Source: Kineosporia sp. R_H_3 (lineage in GTDB: Bacteria > Actinomycetota > Actinomycetes > Actinomycetales > Kineosporiaceae). From it: a stretch of DNA of 64,000 nt. Every line of letters begins with the position of its first letter. Position 1 is the stretch's first letter. Of the stretch, positions 34,131 to 42,932 are shown in pieces. The stretch covers positions 67,947 to 131,946 of the forward strand of contig NZ_MWLL01000191.1 in the NCBI RefSeq assembly GCF_002198675.1, given 5' to 3'. The notes beneath the pieces were generated by a model, which was not told the origin of the DNA, searched no databases, and was given only the letters and a program-made list of their open reading frames with translations. The position numbers and the translations under genes are program-made.

Positions 34131-34757
34131 ATGAGGTCCGAGGGACGTCGAGCACCCGACGTCGACGTCCGCGTCCTGGATCCGAAGGTGCCCGCCGCCA
34201 CGGTCGACGGCTACCGCGACACCCTGGCCCACGTCGTCCCGGACATCACCGACTTCTTCAACCCCGCGTGGACGAACCGGATCCGCCTCGTCATCGATCC
34301 TGGCTACACCGACGGCCCCGCGGCCGCCGGGGACGGCGTGATCACCGTCAGCGCGGGCTACGCCCGCACCCATCCCCGCGACCTCGACGTCGTCACCCAC
34401 GAGGTCACCCACCTCGTGCAGGCGTACTCCCCTGGCACGTACGGCGATCGGTGGCACTGGGTCGAGGGCGTCGCCGACTACGCCCGGTACCGGTTCGGCC
34501 GGGACAACGCCGCATGCGGGTGGTCGATCGCCCGGTACGAGCGCGGCAGCGCCCTCACCGACGGGTACCGGGCCACCGCCCGGTTCCTGGCCTGGGCCGT
34601 CGAGGCCGGCGGCGACGGCATCGTCCAGGACCTCGACGCGGCTCTGCGCAAGGGCACGTACGGCGACGAGTTCTGGGCGGCGCGGACCGGCGACGACATC
34701 GCGGCGCTGTGGTCCAGGTACGTGCGCGCGTCGGTGACGGGGTGGAGACCCGTGTGA
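34131..34757 (+). CDS. Basic-secretory-protein-like zinc metallopeptidase
   Basis: 208 aa. HEVTH (about 90-94) within DVVTHEVTHLVQAYS is a zincin motif, followed by WVEGVADYARYRFG, where the glutamate/aspartate region supplies the third ligand in this family (PF04450-like). No signal peptide is visible at this start. ATG 34131 is preferred since GAGGTGG lies just upstream; an in-frame ATG at 34086 would add 15 residues. Substrate and export route are unknown. Confidence 0.8.
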   Translation: MRSEGRRAPDVDVRVLDPKVPAATVDGYRDTLAHVVPDITDFFNPAWTNRIRLVIDPGYTDGPAAAGDGVITVSAGYARTHPRDLDVVTHEVTHLVQAYSPGTYGDRWHWVEGVADYARYRFGRDNAACGWSIARYERGSALTDGYRATARFLAWAVEAGGDGIVQDLDAALRKGTYGDEFWAARTGDDIAALWSRYVRASVTGWRPV

Positions 34758-34824
34758 CGACGCCCCGTCAGAGCAACCGTCCGCGGGCGTCGAGGACTCA
34801 TCCGTCGCCATGTGCGGGACCGTC

Positions 34825-34830
34825 TAGGCT
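34825..34830 (+). promoter_or_regulatory. Leaderless -10 box of the VOC gene
   Basis: TAGGCT followed by six bases and GTG 34837 with no ribosome site. Confidence 0.5.
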
Positions 34831-34836
34831 GCCCCG

Positions 34837-35241
34837 GTGGAACTCGCCCTCGTCACCGTCGTCGTGCACGACTACGACGAGGCGATCGACTTCTTCACGA
34901 AGGTCCTCGGCTTCGTGCTCACCGCGGACAGCCCGGCCACGACGACGTCCGGAGCCCCGAAACGCTGGGTCGTCGTCAGCCCGCCGGGCGGCGGTACCGG
35001 CCTGCTCCTGGCCCGGGCCGACGGCGCGCACCAGACGGAGGTGGTCGGCCGCCAGGTCGCCGACCGGGTCGGCTTCTTCCTGCGGGTGGACGACTTCGAC
35101 GCGACGCTCGCCCGGCTCGTCGCGGCGGGGACGACGATCGTGAGACCGCCACGGAGCGAGCCCTACGGGCGGGTCGCCGTCTTCGTCGACATCGCGGGCA
35201 ACCGCTGGGACCTGCTCGGGGACCACGCGCCGGGCGACTGA
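34837..35241 (+). CDS. VOC-family (glyoxalase/dioxygenase-like) protein
   Basis: 134 aa, one VOC module pair: LALVTVVVHDYDEAIDFFTKVLGFVLT opens the first beta-alpha-beta unit with the metal-site histidine H10 position, and the second unit ends VAVFVDIAGNRWDLLG. Members include glyoxalases, fosfomycin-type resistance proteins and dioxygenases; this one cannot be narrowed. GTG start supported by the leaderless box. Confidence 0.85.
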   Translation: MELALVTVVVHDYDEAIDFFTKVLGFVLTADSPATTTSGAPKRWVVVSPPGGGTGLLLARADGAHQTEVVGRQVADRVGFFLRVDDFDATLARLVAAGTTIVRPPRSEPYGRVAVFVDIAGNRWDLLGDHAPGD

Positions 35242-35487
35242 GCCCGGAGGCTCCGTCGTTCCTGCGCCGGGCGGGCGCCGGCCCGGTCGTCCGGTGACAC
35301 GCTTCGGCAGGGTGCCCCCGCACTGCGCCGGAGCCGGGGCCATCGAGGCGAACTGCGGACGCCCGCCGGCGTCTGCCCGTTCCCTGGTCGGCGGACTTTC
35401 GGACCGCGGTCGACCAGCCTAGGGTGGACGGCTCCAGGAGTGGCCGCGTCCTTGCCCGGGCGCCTTCCGGTCGGAGCGGGGGAACGG

Positions 35488-36072
35488 ATGGACACGCCGA
35501 CGGACGGCAAGGATCTGCCCGCCCCGGCCGACTCCGCGGAGAGCCGTCTGCAGCGGCGTCTGCGCGACGCGGACGAGCGCGACCGCCTGGCGGACGAGCG
35601 GGACACCGCCGCCGACCGTCGTGACCGGGTCGCGGACCAGCGTGACCTGAAGGGGGACGAACGGGACAGGCGCAGCGAGCAGCGTGACGCCCACATCGAC
35701 GAGGTCCTGCGGGCGGCGGACGCCAGGGACCTCGAGGCCGACCGGCGCGACACGGCAGCCAGGGCCCGCGACCTCGACGCGCAGGAGCGCGACCACGGGG
35801 CGACGACGGTGCCGGTGGCGGTCGCGGCGCTCGACCGGAGCCTGGCCGCCGTCGACCGGGACTGGGCCGGTCTCGACCGTGACGCCAGCGCCTCGGATCG
35901 GCTCGCGCTCGTCGAGGCACGCAACCGCGCCGCCGCCCAGCGCGACGCGGCCGGCGCCCAGCGCGCCGAGTCCGCGGTCGACCGCACCCAGGCCGAGTCC
36001 GACCGGGCGCAGGCCGCCAAGGACCGCGAGGACTCCGCGCACGACCGACAGGCCACCGGCGACACGAACTGA
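35488..36072 (+). CDS. Heptad-repeat Arg/Asp-rich helical protein
   Basis: 194 aa, extremely charged. From about residue 30 to 110 it is an almost perfect series of seven-residue units of the form D-x-R-D-x-x-A (DERDRLA, DERDTAA, DRRDRVA, DQRDLKG, DERDRRS and so on), with looser repeats to the C-terminus (AAVDRDWAGLDRDAS). It has no signal, membrane segment or catalytic motif. An i/i+4 salt-bridged single alpha-helix or coiled coil is expected. Such proteins occur in actinobacteria without known function. ATG 35488 follows GGGGGAA; the longer frame from 35440 lacks a site. Confidence 0.75.
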   Translation: MDTPTDGKDLPAPADSAESRLQRRLRDADERDRLADERDTAADRRDRVADQRDLKGDERDRRSEQRDAHIDEVLRAADARDLEADRRDTAARARDLDAQERDHGATTVPVAVAALDRSLAAVDRDWAGLDRDASASDRLALVEARNRAAAQRDAAGAQRAESAVDRTQAESDRAQAAKDREDSAHDRQATGDTN

Positions 36073-36168
36073 CCAGGTTCGCCGTGCCGGCCGGGCCGGT
36101 GACGACGACACCACCCGGTTCGCGGGGGTGCGCTTGCCGTGCCGCCCTGCGTTCGGGAGGGTCTGGTC

Positions 36169-36372
36169 ATGGACGACGACGCCGCTGACGTCAGCATCGA
36201 CACGCTCTTCGAGCGCGAGTTCCGTGGGTATCACAAGCAGCAGGTGCAGGACTACGTCACCTGGCTGCAGGAGCAGACCCGCTCAGCCCAGCACCAGGTG
36301 AACGTGCTCGAGGCGCGACTCGCAGAGGCCGAGCAGGAGATCGCGCGGCTGCGGGCATCTCCTGCCGGGTGA
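36169..36372 (+). CDS. Short DivIVA-like protein
   Basis: 67 aa. IDTLFEREFRGYHKQQVQDYVTWLQEQ is a DivIVA N-terminal membrane-targeting motif (pattern F...RGYxxxxVxxYV), followed by one short coiled coil with the heptads VNVLEARLAEAEQEIARLRA. Full DivIVA/Wag31 proteins are much longer, so this is a minimal or adapter version. ATG 36169 has GGGAGGG upstream. It follows the heptad-repeat protein gene by 96 bp in the same direction, and the two may work together. Confidence 0.78.
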   Translation: MDDDAADVSIDTLFEREFRGYHKQQVQDYVTWLQEQTRSAQHQVNVLEARLAEAEQEIARLRASPAG

Positions 36373-36524
36373 CCGCGACCGACCCCGTGCCGTTCCGCTG
36401 GTACGTACGGCGATCGGCGACATCGGGTCGACGCCGTCGCCGACCACCGACCTCGCGCCCGACGGATCGTCGGGCTCCCCGCAGCGCATCGGAAAACGGG
36501 TGTCGCCTTCCGACGGAGCGGGCG

Positions 36525-36530
36525 TACCTT
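36525..36530 (+). promoter_or_regulatory. Leaderless -10 box of the beta-lactamase-like gene
   Basis: TACCTT followed by seven bases and ATG 36538; no ribosome site. Confidence 0.45.
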
Positions 36531-36537
36531 TCGGGCG

Positions 36538-37542
36538 ATGCGATCACTCCAGGAAGCGGTGGGTGTCGCAGCGGCGCGCTCGGGGTTCTCGGGAGTGGTC
36601 CGAGTGGACCGCGCGGGGGAACCGGAGCTCTGCACGGCGTACGGTCTCGCGGACCGCGGCCACGGCATCGCCAACGCGGTCGACACCGTGTTCGCGACGG
36701 CGAGCGGGACGAAGACCCTGACGGCACTGGCGGTCGTGAGCCTCGTCGAGCAGGGCGTGCTCGGGCTCGCCACGACCGCCCGCTCGTTGCTCGGTGAGGA
36801 CCTGCCGCTGATCGGCGACGACGTGACGGTCGAGCACCTGCTGGCTCACCGATCCGGGATCGGCGACTACATCGACGAGGACGAGATCGGCGACGTGCGC
36901 GACTACGTGATGCCGGTGCCGGTGCACCGGCTCGCCACCACCGAGCAGTACCTCCCGCTCCTCGAGGGGCACGAACCCGTGTTTCCCGCCGGCACGCGCT
37001 TCGCCTACAACAACGCCGGCTACGTGCTCCTCGCGCTGCTGGCCGAACGGGCCGCCGGAACGCCGTTCCACGACCTCGTCCGCACCCTCGTGACCGAGCC
37101 GGCAGGCATGGTCGACACCGCGTTCCTCCGCTCCGACGAGCTGCCCGGTCGCGCCGCGCTCGGCTACCTGTCCTCGGAAGGGCTGCGGACGAACGTGCTG
37201 CACCTGCCCGTGCGCGGCAGCGGCGACGGCGGCATCTACTCGACCGCCGCCGATCTCAGCGCCTTCTGGGACGCCCTCTTCTCCGGCCGGATCGTCCCGC
37301 CGCGGCGGGTCGCCGAGATGATCCGGCCGCGCAGCGAGTGGCCGGAGGAGTCCAGGCGCTACGGCCTCGGGTTCCACCTCCATGAGCGCGACGACGACGT
37401 CTGGCTCGAGGGGTACGACGCAGGCGTGTCGTTCACGAGCCTGCACCGGCCTGCGGCGTCGACGACCTTCACCGTCATCTCGAACTGGTCGGACGGTGCC
37501 TGGCCGACCGTCCGGCTCCTCAGGGACCATCCGGACAGCTGA
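36538..37542 (+). CDS. Serine hydrolase, beta-lactamase class C-like family
   Basis: 334 aa. The catalytic S56-x-x-K59 lies in FATASGTKTLTALAV; the second motif Y157-N-N is in RFAYNNAGYVLLALL; a late GYDAGVSF stands in for the HxG motif. LLAHRSGIGDYIDE is also typical of the family. No signal peptide, so probably a cytosolic esterase/peptidase rather than a secreted beta-lactamase. Convergent with the PPOX gene 48 bp away. Confidence 0.87.
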   Translation: MRSLQEAVGVAAARSGFSGVVRVDRAGEPELCTAYGLADRGHGIANAVDTVFATASGTKTLTALAVVSLVEQGVLGLATTARSLLGEDLPLIGDDVTVEHLLAHRSGIGDYIDEDEIGDVRDYVMPVPVHRLATTEQYLPLLEGHEPVFPAGTRFAYNNAGYVLLALLAERAAGTPFHDLVRTLVTEPAGMVDTAFLRSDELPGRAALGYLSSEGLRTNVLHLPVRGSGDGGIYSTAADLSAFWDALFSGRIVPPRRVAEMIRPRSEWPEESRRYGLGFHLHERDDDVWLEGYDAGVSFTSLHRPAASTTFTVISNWSDGAWPTVRLLRDHPDS

Positions 37543-37590
37543 TGGTGCCGGTGACCCAGGCAGCCGTCGTCGGCGCCCGCCCGGGCCGCA

Positions 37591-38010
37591 CTAGGCCCAG
37601 GGACCGACTCCGCTGATCCGCTCGACCTGGTAGCGGACGACGAACCCCGGCGCGCGAGGGGCCGGGAACTCGGCCTGCGGGGACAGGTACACCTTGGTGA
37701 GGCGGTCGAGCAGGTCCCAGGCCTGGTCGCTGGCCTCGACGCTCGCTCTCGCGCGGATCACCGCGTAGGGATTGAGGAACGTGGTGCGGTCGTGCGGCGC
37801 GGTGAACGACAGGACGACCCGAGGGTCCCGCTCCATGTTGGCGATCTTGACCCGGCGACCCAGGTGGCCGCTGACGATGTCGTCGCCGTCCAGCCCGATC
37901 CAGATCACGGAGACCTGCGGGCTGCCGTCGGCGTTGAGGGTGGTCAGGTGGGTCAGCGGACCGGAGGCGATGAGGACCTGCAGGTCGGCGGGGACGGGGC
38001 TCGGGGTCAT
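37591..38010 (-). CDS. PPOX-class (pyridoxamine 5'-phosphate oxidase-like) flavin/F420 protein
   Basis: 139 aa split-barrel protein: LTHLTTLNADGSPQVSVIWIGLDGDDIVSGHLGRRVKIANMERDPRVVLSF is the classic front half of the fold, which binds FMN or F420. The reaction is unknown. ATG 38010 lies six bases after a TACCCT -10 box on the minus strand with no ribosome site; the longer frame to 38043 is not needed. Divergence or convergence with neighbours gives no hint of substrate. Confidence 0.85.
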   Translation of the reverse strand: MTPSPVPADLQVLIASGPLTHLTTLNADGSPQVSVIWIGLDGDDIVSGHLGRRVKIANMERDPRVVLSFTAPHDRTTFLNPYAVIRARASVEASDQAWDLLDRLTKVYLSPQAEFPAPRAPGFVVRYQVERISGVGPWA

Positions 38011-38016
38011 CGGACC

Positions 38017-38022
38017 AGGGTA
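38017..38022 (-). promoter_or_regulatory. Leaderless -10 box of the PPOX gene
   Basis: TACCCT on the minus strand, then six bases, then ATG 38010. Confidence 0.5.
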
Positions 38023-38056
38023 GGCAGCGAGCGCACCGCCCACCGGGCATCCGGCG

Positions 38057-38899
38057 TCAGCGGGTCAGCTGGGTCCCGACGACCGACAGCAGCTGCATCT
38101 TCTCGTGGCTCTCCGACCCGGGGGCGGCGGTGTAGACGAGCAACGAGTGCGACTGGACGGGGTCGAGGAGCTGCTGGCACTCCAGCTCGAGCGCACCGAC
38201 CTGGGGGTGCACGAAATGCTTGACCGCCTGCGGCCGCAGCCCGACCTCCTGCCGTTCCCAGAGCTCGCAGAACTCGCCGCTGCGCTCGAGCAGCAGGTCG
38301 GTCACGAACGCCGCACGCGAAGGCCGACCGCGGCGGGCCAGCACCTCGCGCAGGCCGCACACCCACAGCCGCGACAGGAACGCGTGATCCTCCTCGGCGT
38401 AGAGGTGCCGGCTGCGCGGGTCCGTGAACCAGCGGAAGCCGATGCTCCGGGCGGGGCCGGACAGGCCGGCCATGTCCCCGGTGAGCGCCACGCCGAGGGG
38501 TGACTGCCGCAGGGTCTCCCCGAGCTCGGTGACGACCTCGGCCGGGGTGTCGTGCAGCCGGTCCAGGACGCGCAGGAGGCCCGGGCCGACGTGGTCGCCG
38601 GAGGCGTCCCCGGCGGGCGGCCGGTGCCCGGCGAGCCGGAACAGATGGTCGCGTTCGGCCGTGGACAGGTGCAGACCCTGGGCGATCGCGGCGAGCATCT
38701 GCTCCGACGGCTGCGGGCCGGTGCCCCGCTCGAGGCGGGCGTAGTAGTCGGTCGACATGTGGCAGAGCACCGCCACCTCCTCGCGACGCAGCCCCTCGGT
38801 GCGGCGGCGTCCGGTGCGAACGAGGCCCACGTCCTCCGGCTGGAGGGCCGCCCGCCGGTGCCGCAGGAAGCCGCCCAGCCCGTCCCGGTCACTCGTCAC
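38057..38899 (-). CDS. XRE-family regulator with MmyB-like ligand-binding domain
   Basis: 280 aa. The N-terminal HTH has FLRHRRAALQPEDVGL, GLRREEVAVLCHMSTDYYARLERG, then the C-terminal MmyB-like domain (about 100-270) with RWFTDPRSRHLYAEEDHAF and VKHFVHPQVGALELECQQL. This family usually represses an adjacent oxidoreductase and responds to a small lipid-like ligand. GTG 38899 has AGGAGAG upstream. Divergent from the SDR gene at 39008, with a 13-bp palindrome between them. Confidence 0.9.
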   Translation of the reverse strand: MTSDRDGLGGFLRHRRAALQPEDVGLVRTGRRRTEGLRREEVAVLCHMSTDYYARLERGTGPQPSEQMLAAIAQGLHLSTAERDHLFRLAGHRPPAGDASGDHVGPGLLRVLDRLHDTPAEVVTELGETLRQSPLGVALTGDMAGLSGPARSIGFRWFTDPRSRHLYAEEDHAFLSRLWVCGLREVLARRGRPSRAAFVTDLLLERSGEFCELWERQEVGLRPQAVKHFVHPQVGALELECQQLLDPVQSHSLLVYTAAPGSESHEKMQLLSVVGTQLTR

Positions 38900-38936
38900 A
38901 CGCCCACTCTCCTGCCGTCGCGGCCCCGCGAACAGT

Positions 38937-38949
38937 GACCTGCCAGGTC
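38937..38949. promoter_or_regulatory. Palindrome GACCTGCCAGGTC, candidate XRE operator
   Basis: Perfect 6-1-6 dyad in the 108-bp space between the divergent XRE regulator and the SDR gene, overlapped on the right by a second partial repeat CAGGTCCTGG. Placement fits control of both promoters. Confidence 0.5.
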
Positions 38950-39007
38950 CTGGTTACCGCCCGGCCCCCGGGCGACGATCGGACCACACGACGACCAGGA
39001 GAGACCC

Positions 39008-39988
39008 ATGACCCGCCGCACCACCGAGCTCCGCCTGCCCGACCTCGCCGGACGACGTGCCGTCGTCACCGGCGGCAGCGACGGCATCGGCCTGCGCATC
39101 GCCACCCGCCTCGCCGTGGCCGGTGCCGACCTCGTCCTGCCCGTCCGCAACCCCCGCAAGGGCGAGGACGCCGCGGCCCGGATCCGTGCGGCGGCACCGG
39201 ACGCCCGCGTGACGCTGCTGCCGCTGGACCTGTCGTCCCTCGACTCCGTCGCCGCGCTGGGCGCGACGCTGCGCGAGGACGGCCGCCCGGTCCACGTGCT
39301 CGTCAACAACGCCGGGGTCATGACACCGCCGCAGCGGGGAACCACCGTCGACGGCCACGAGCTGCAGTGGGGCACGAACCACCTCGGCCACGTCGCGCTC
39401 GTCGCGCACCTGCTCCCGTTGCTGCGCGCGGGATCCGCCCGGGTCACCTCCCAGGTCAGCGTCGCCGCGGCCCGCGGTGGCATCACCTGGGACGACCTGG
39501 ACGCCGAGCGCTCGTACGACGGGATGCGCTCCTACCGGCAGTCCAAGATCGCTCTGGGCCTGTTCGGTCTCGAGCTCGACCGCCGCAGCCGGGCGGCGGG
39601 CTGGGGCGTCACGAGCAACCTGTCGCACCCGGGCGTCGCACCGACGAGCCTGCTGTCGGCCCGGCCCGAGGTCGGCCGCAACCGCGACACCGTCGGCGTG
39701 CGCGTCATCCGGGTGCTCTCCGCCCGCGGCGTCCTCGTCGGGACACCGGAGTCCGCCGCCGGGCCGGCCCTGCTCGCCGCCACGACCCCCGACGGCGGCG
39801 GCCGCTTCTACGGGCCGTCCGGACCCGGCCGCCTCGGTGGCCCACCGGCCGAGCAGTCGCCGTACCCGCCGCTGCGGGACGCCGAGGCGGCCCGCCGGCT
39901 CTGGGACGTCTCGCAGGAGCTGGCCGGCGTCTCGTTCCCCACGACCGGCGCACCCGGTCGACCCGGGCCCGGTGCCCGCCAGGCCTGA
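39008..39988 (+). CDS. Short-chain dehydrogenase/reductase
   Basis: 326 aa Rossmann enzyme. Cofactor motif TGGSDGIG (21-28), structural NNAG, catalytic YRQSK (Y-x-x-x-K). The extended C-terminus [18 protein letters not shown] is common in retinol-dehydrogenase-like SDRs. The substrate is unknown. ATG 39008 follows AGGAGA. It is probably under control of the divergent XRE regulator. Confidence 0.9.
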   Translation: MTRRTTELRLPDLAGRRAVVTGGSDGIGLRIATRLAVAGADLVLPVRNPRKGEDAAARIRAAAPDARVTLLPLDLSSLDSVAALGATLREDGRPVHVLVNNAGVMTPPQRGTTVDGHELQWGTNHLGHVALVAHLLPLLRAGSARVTSQVSVAAARGGITWDDLDAERSYDGMRSYRQSKIALGLFGLELDRRSRAAGWGVTSNLSHPGVAPTSLLSARPEVGRNRDTVGVRVIRVLSARGVLVGTPESAAGPALLAATTPDGGGRFYGPSGPGRLGGPPAEQSPYPPLRDAEAARRLWDVSQELAGVSFPTTGAPGRPGPGARQA

Positions 39989-40057
39989 GGGTGCGAGGCG
40001 AGCGCCTTCTTCCCTCGGACGGCCGTCACGGCAACGGGTGCGGACCGGCTCGTCGAC

Positions 40058-40906
40058 TCAGCGCCGCGCCGCCGGCCCCAGGCCGCCGGCGACGGCCCGC
40101 AGCGCAGTGACGACATCGCCCGCCGCGGGCTGGACCTGGATGCACACGTGGTCGGCGCCCGCGTCCAGGTGCGCCCGCACCGCGGCCGCCAGGTCGCCTG
40201 CGCTGCCGTGGGCCACGATCGCGTCGACCAGGGCGTCGCTGCCACCGTCGGCGACGTCGTCCGCGGTGAACCCGGCCCGCTGCATGGTGCTCGTGTAGTT
40301 GACCAGCCCGAGGTACATCTCGAGGAACGCTCGGGCGGTCCGCCGCGCCGACACCGGGTCGTCGTCGAGGACGACGGTCTGCTCCGGGGCGACGAGCACG
40401 CCGGGCCCGAGCAGCTCACGCTGCGCGCGGGTCTGCGCCGGGACCGTGAGGTACGGGTGGGTGCCGGCACTGCGCTCGGCCGCCATCGCGAGCATCTTCG
40501 GGCCCAGTGCGGACAGCAGCCGGTCCTCGACCGGCACACCGCGATCGTCGAGGACGTCGAGGTAGGCGGCCATCGCGTCCAGCGGGCGCACCCGCTCCGG
40601 GGTGGCCTCCCTGTGACCGGAGCCGATCCCGACGAGGAGCCGGCCCGGGTGCCTGGCCCGGATGCGGTGGTAGGAGTCGGCGAGCTCGACCGGGTCCGAC
40701 CGCCAGATGTTCACGACGCCGGTGGCCACGACGAGCGACGTGGTGGCGTCGAGCAGCTCCTCGGCCGCCCGCAGGTCCGAGGTCGGCGTCGCCCCCTGCC
40801 AGACGGTGCCGTAGCCGAGCTCCTCGACGGTCCGCGCCAGCGCCGCGTCGGTCGCGGTCCAGCCACGCCAGACACCCACCGCGCCCAGCCGGTCGTTCCA
40901 GGTCAT
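40058..40906 (-). CDS. LLM-class F420-dependent oxidoreductase (TIGR03620-like)
   Basis: 282-aa luciferase-like TIM barrel: LGAVGVWRGWTATDAALARTVEELGYGTVWQG opens the barrel, LLVGIGSGHREATPERVRPLDAM is the family phosphate loop and the C-terminal GADHVCIQVQP closes it. Similar proteins from mycobacteria are assigned F420 as cofactor. ATG 40906 has GGAGGGG upstream, deciding the start. The substrate is unknown. Confidence 0.87.
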   Translation of the reverse strand: MTWNDRLGAVGVWRGWTATDAALARTVEELGYGTVWQGATPTSDLRAAEELLDATTSLVVATGVVNIWRSDPVELADSYHRIRARHPGRLLVGIGSGHREATPERVRPLDAMAAYLDVLDDRGVPVEDRLLSALGPKMLAMAAERSAGTHPYLTVPAQTRAQRELLGPGVLVAPEQTVVLDDDPVSARRTARAFLEMYLGLVNYTSTMQRAGFTADDVADGGSDALVDAIVAHGSAGDLAAAVRAHLDAGADHVCIQVQPAAGDVVTALRAVAGGLGPAARR

Positions 40907-40976
40907 CGTCCGCCCCTCCGTCGGTGTGCGCGTCGTCGTCCGTCGCCGGACGCCGGCGGTCCGAGCGGCCGGCGCA

Positions 40977-41672
40977 TCAGGGCCTGCCTGCTCGTCCGGC
41001 CGCGGGCCCCGCGGCGATCCCGACGAGCTCGCCGACCGCTGCGACTTCGTGGTCCGGGCGGCGGAACGTCTCGGGCCAGGTGCGCCCGTCGCGGTTGACC
41101 CACGCGGTCGACAGACCGGCAGCCGCGGCGCCGTGCAGGTCCCACGGGTGGACGGCGACCATGAGCAGGTCGGACGGCGCCACCCCCAGCTCGGCAACGG
41201 CGTACCGGTACGCACCGGCGGCCGGCTTCCAGACGCCGGCGTCCTCGACGGAGAGCACCCGCTCGAACCGGTCGCGCAGCCCCGCGTCGCGCAGCAACCG
41301 CTCGCCGACGGCCGCGCCCCCGTTGCTCAACGTCGCGAGCCGCACGCCGGCGTCCGCCAGGGCCCGGACGCCGTCGGCGACGTCGGGGTGCAGGCCCAGC
41401 CCTGCGAACCCGGACATCACGTGCTCGACGGCCGACTCGACGTCCGCCGCAGGCACGACCCCGTGGAGGACGGCGCGCAGCCCCTCCCGACCGAGGTCGG
41501 CGAACGTGCGCAGCTCGCCGACGGCGGCGAGCGCGAACCCGTCCCGCAGCAGCGCCGCGAACCAGGTCTGCAGCAGGTGCGGCCCCGCGCCGACCTCGGA
41601 GAACCGGTGCGCCAGGGGCGCCATGTCGGAGAGCGTCTCGTTGACGTCGAACAGGACCGCACGGGAGGGCAT
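40977..41672 (-). CDS. HAD-superfamily, haloacid dehalogenase type II-like hydrolase
   Basis: 231 aa. Motif I nucleophile D9 in LFDVNETL, motif II serine in LATLSNGG, lysine in GVWKPAAGAY, and motif III as VAVHPWDLHGAAAAGL, close to the HDWD form of 2-haloacid dehalogenases. Cap domain lies between motifs I and II. ATG 41672 is the family start. It is 70 bp upstream, on the same strand, of the LLM gene and may be co-transcribed. Confidence 0.85.
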   Translation of the reverse strand: MPSRAVLFDVNETLSDMAPLAHRFSEVGAGPHLLQTWFAALLRDGFALAAVGELRTFADLGREGLRAVLHGVVPAADVESAVEHVMSGFAGLGLHPDVADGVRALADAGVRLATLSNGGAAVGERLLRDAGLRDRFERVLSVEDAGVWKPAAGAYRYAVAELGVAPSDLLMVAVHPWDLHGAAAAGLSTAWVNRDGRTWPETFRRPDHEVAAVGELVGIAAGPAAGRAGRP

Positions 41673-41785
41673 GCGGGGATCGTGCCCCCGGCGCCGACGC
41701 GGCACAAGGTGACCCGTCGTGCCACGCCGCGGTCCGTCTCAAGCAGGCGATGACCGATCCCGGGGCGGGCCGCCGGGGCGGACCG

Positions 41786-42391
41786 TCACGACCCGGTGGC
41801 CAGTGGGGGGCGGTCGAGCACCCGCGGACGGTACTCGACGAGCTGCGTGCGGCCGTCGAAGGTGCGGCTGTCGGTCATCTCCAGGGCGACGTCCGGGTAC
41901 CCGTCGTAGATGCGTTCGGCTCCCGTGGCGCCGGTGATCACCGGGAACATGACGACCCGCAGCCGGTCGACCAGGCCGGCGCGCAGCAGCGAACGGCTCA
42001 GGCCCAGGCTGCCGAGAGTGCTCAGCAGCCCGTCCCCCTCCTGCTTCATCGCACGGACCGCCGCCACGGCGTCCCCGCGGACGAGCGTGCAGCCGGGCCA
42101 TGTCAGGGGATCTTCGAGCGAGGCCGAGAAGACGACCTTCGGCGCCCTCGTGAGGCCGTCCACCGACTCGCCCTCCTCGCCGCCGAGCTCCGCCGTCCCG
42201 TCCGGGAGGGCGCCCGCGGCGAAGCCCGACATGAGCCTGTAGGTGTTCGCCCCCATCAGGTAGGTCACCTCGGGCTGCTGCTGCAGCCACGCCAGGTACT
42301 CGGGCCCCTGCAGGCCCCACCAGCCGGGCCAGCCGTCCCCGGATGCGTACCCGTCCAGCGAGGTGATGAAGTCGACCAGTAGCTCGCGCAC
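41786..42391 (-). CDS. Dihydrofolate reductase-like (RibD C-terminal) protein
   Basis: 201 aa. LLVDFITSLDGYASGDGWPGWWG is the characteristic start, YLMGANTYRLM the second motif, and DGLLSTLGSLGLSRSLLRAGLVDRLRVVMFPVITG the late core of the RibD_C/YyaP fold. An NADPH-dependent reductase is possible but no substrate is known. GTG 42391 has GAGGAGG at six bases and fixes the start. Confidence 0.87.
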   Translation of the reverse strand: MRELLVDFITSLDGYASGDGWPGWWGLQGPEYLAWLQQQPEVTYLMGANTYRLMSGFAAGALPDGTAELGGEEGESVDGLTRAPKVVFSASLEDPLTWPGCTLVRGDAVAAVRAMKQEGDGLLSTLGSLGLSRSLLRAGLVDRLRVVMFPVITGATGAERIYDGYPDVALEMTDSRTFDGRTQLVEYRPRVLDRPPLATGS

Positions 42392-42553
42392 AGAGACCTC
42401 CTCGGGTCGTCGCGCCGTGCTCTCCGTCAGGACGGACCCGCCGACACCCCCGAAGTCATCGTCCGGCGACGCCCTCCGCCGCAGGGACACCCGACCCGAC
42501 CGGGCACGTGCACGCGGACGGGCGCGCGGCGCGTCCGCGAAGACACTGGTGGG

Positions 42554-42904
42554 ATGGCGAGCTACTCCGTCAACGAGGACGCCGTGGTGTTCCTCCGCGA
42601 GGCGATCGGCAAGCGTCGCTACGTGCTGCGCAGCGACTGGGGCACGGTCCAGCCGGACGCCAAGAGCCAGAACGCGTACCTGCGTCGGCACGGGTGGGAC
42701 GAGTACGGCCGGTGGCACCTGGGCCTGACCGACGGCGCCGCTGAGGAGACCAAGGCCCGGTACGCCTTCGCAGTGGGCGACTTCCGCCGAGTGCACCGGT
42801 CCGGGCTCATCGCCTGCGTCTACCGGGCCGCCGAGTGGCGGCACAAGGACGTCGAGCTGGCCGCGCACGAGCTGCTCCAGCACCTCGACCGCGTCTCGGG
42901 CTGA
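42554..42904 (+). CDS. Conserved actinobacterial hypothetical protein
   Basis: 116 aa, soluble, rich in Trp/Tyr/His. Motifs YVLRSDWGTVQPDAKSQN, WDEYGRWHLGLTDGAAEETKARYAF and GDFRRVHRSGLIACVYRAAEWRH appear in a widespread uncharacterised family I recall from actinobacteria. The strong conservation suggests a housekeeping role; I cannot name it. ATG 42554 lies six bases after GACACT, a leaderless-like arrangement. Confidence 0.8.
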   Translation: MASYSVNEDAVVFLREAIGKRRYVLRSDWGTVQPDAKSQNAYLRRHGWDEYGRWHLGLTDGAAEETKARYAFAVGDFRRVHRSGLIACVYRAAEWRHKDVELAAHELLQHLDRVSG

Positions 42905-42932
42905 TGGACGCGTGAGCGCCTCAGCGGCCGGA

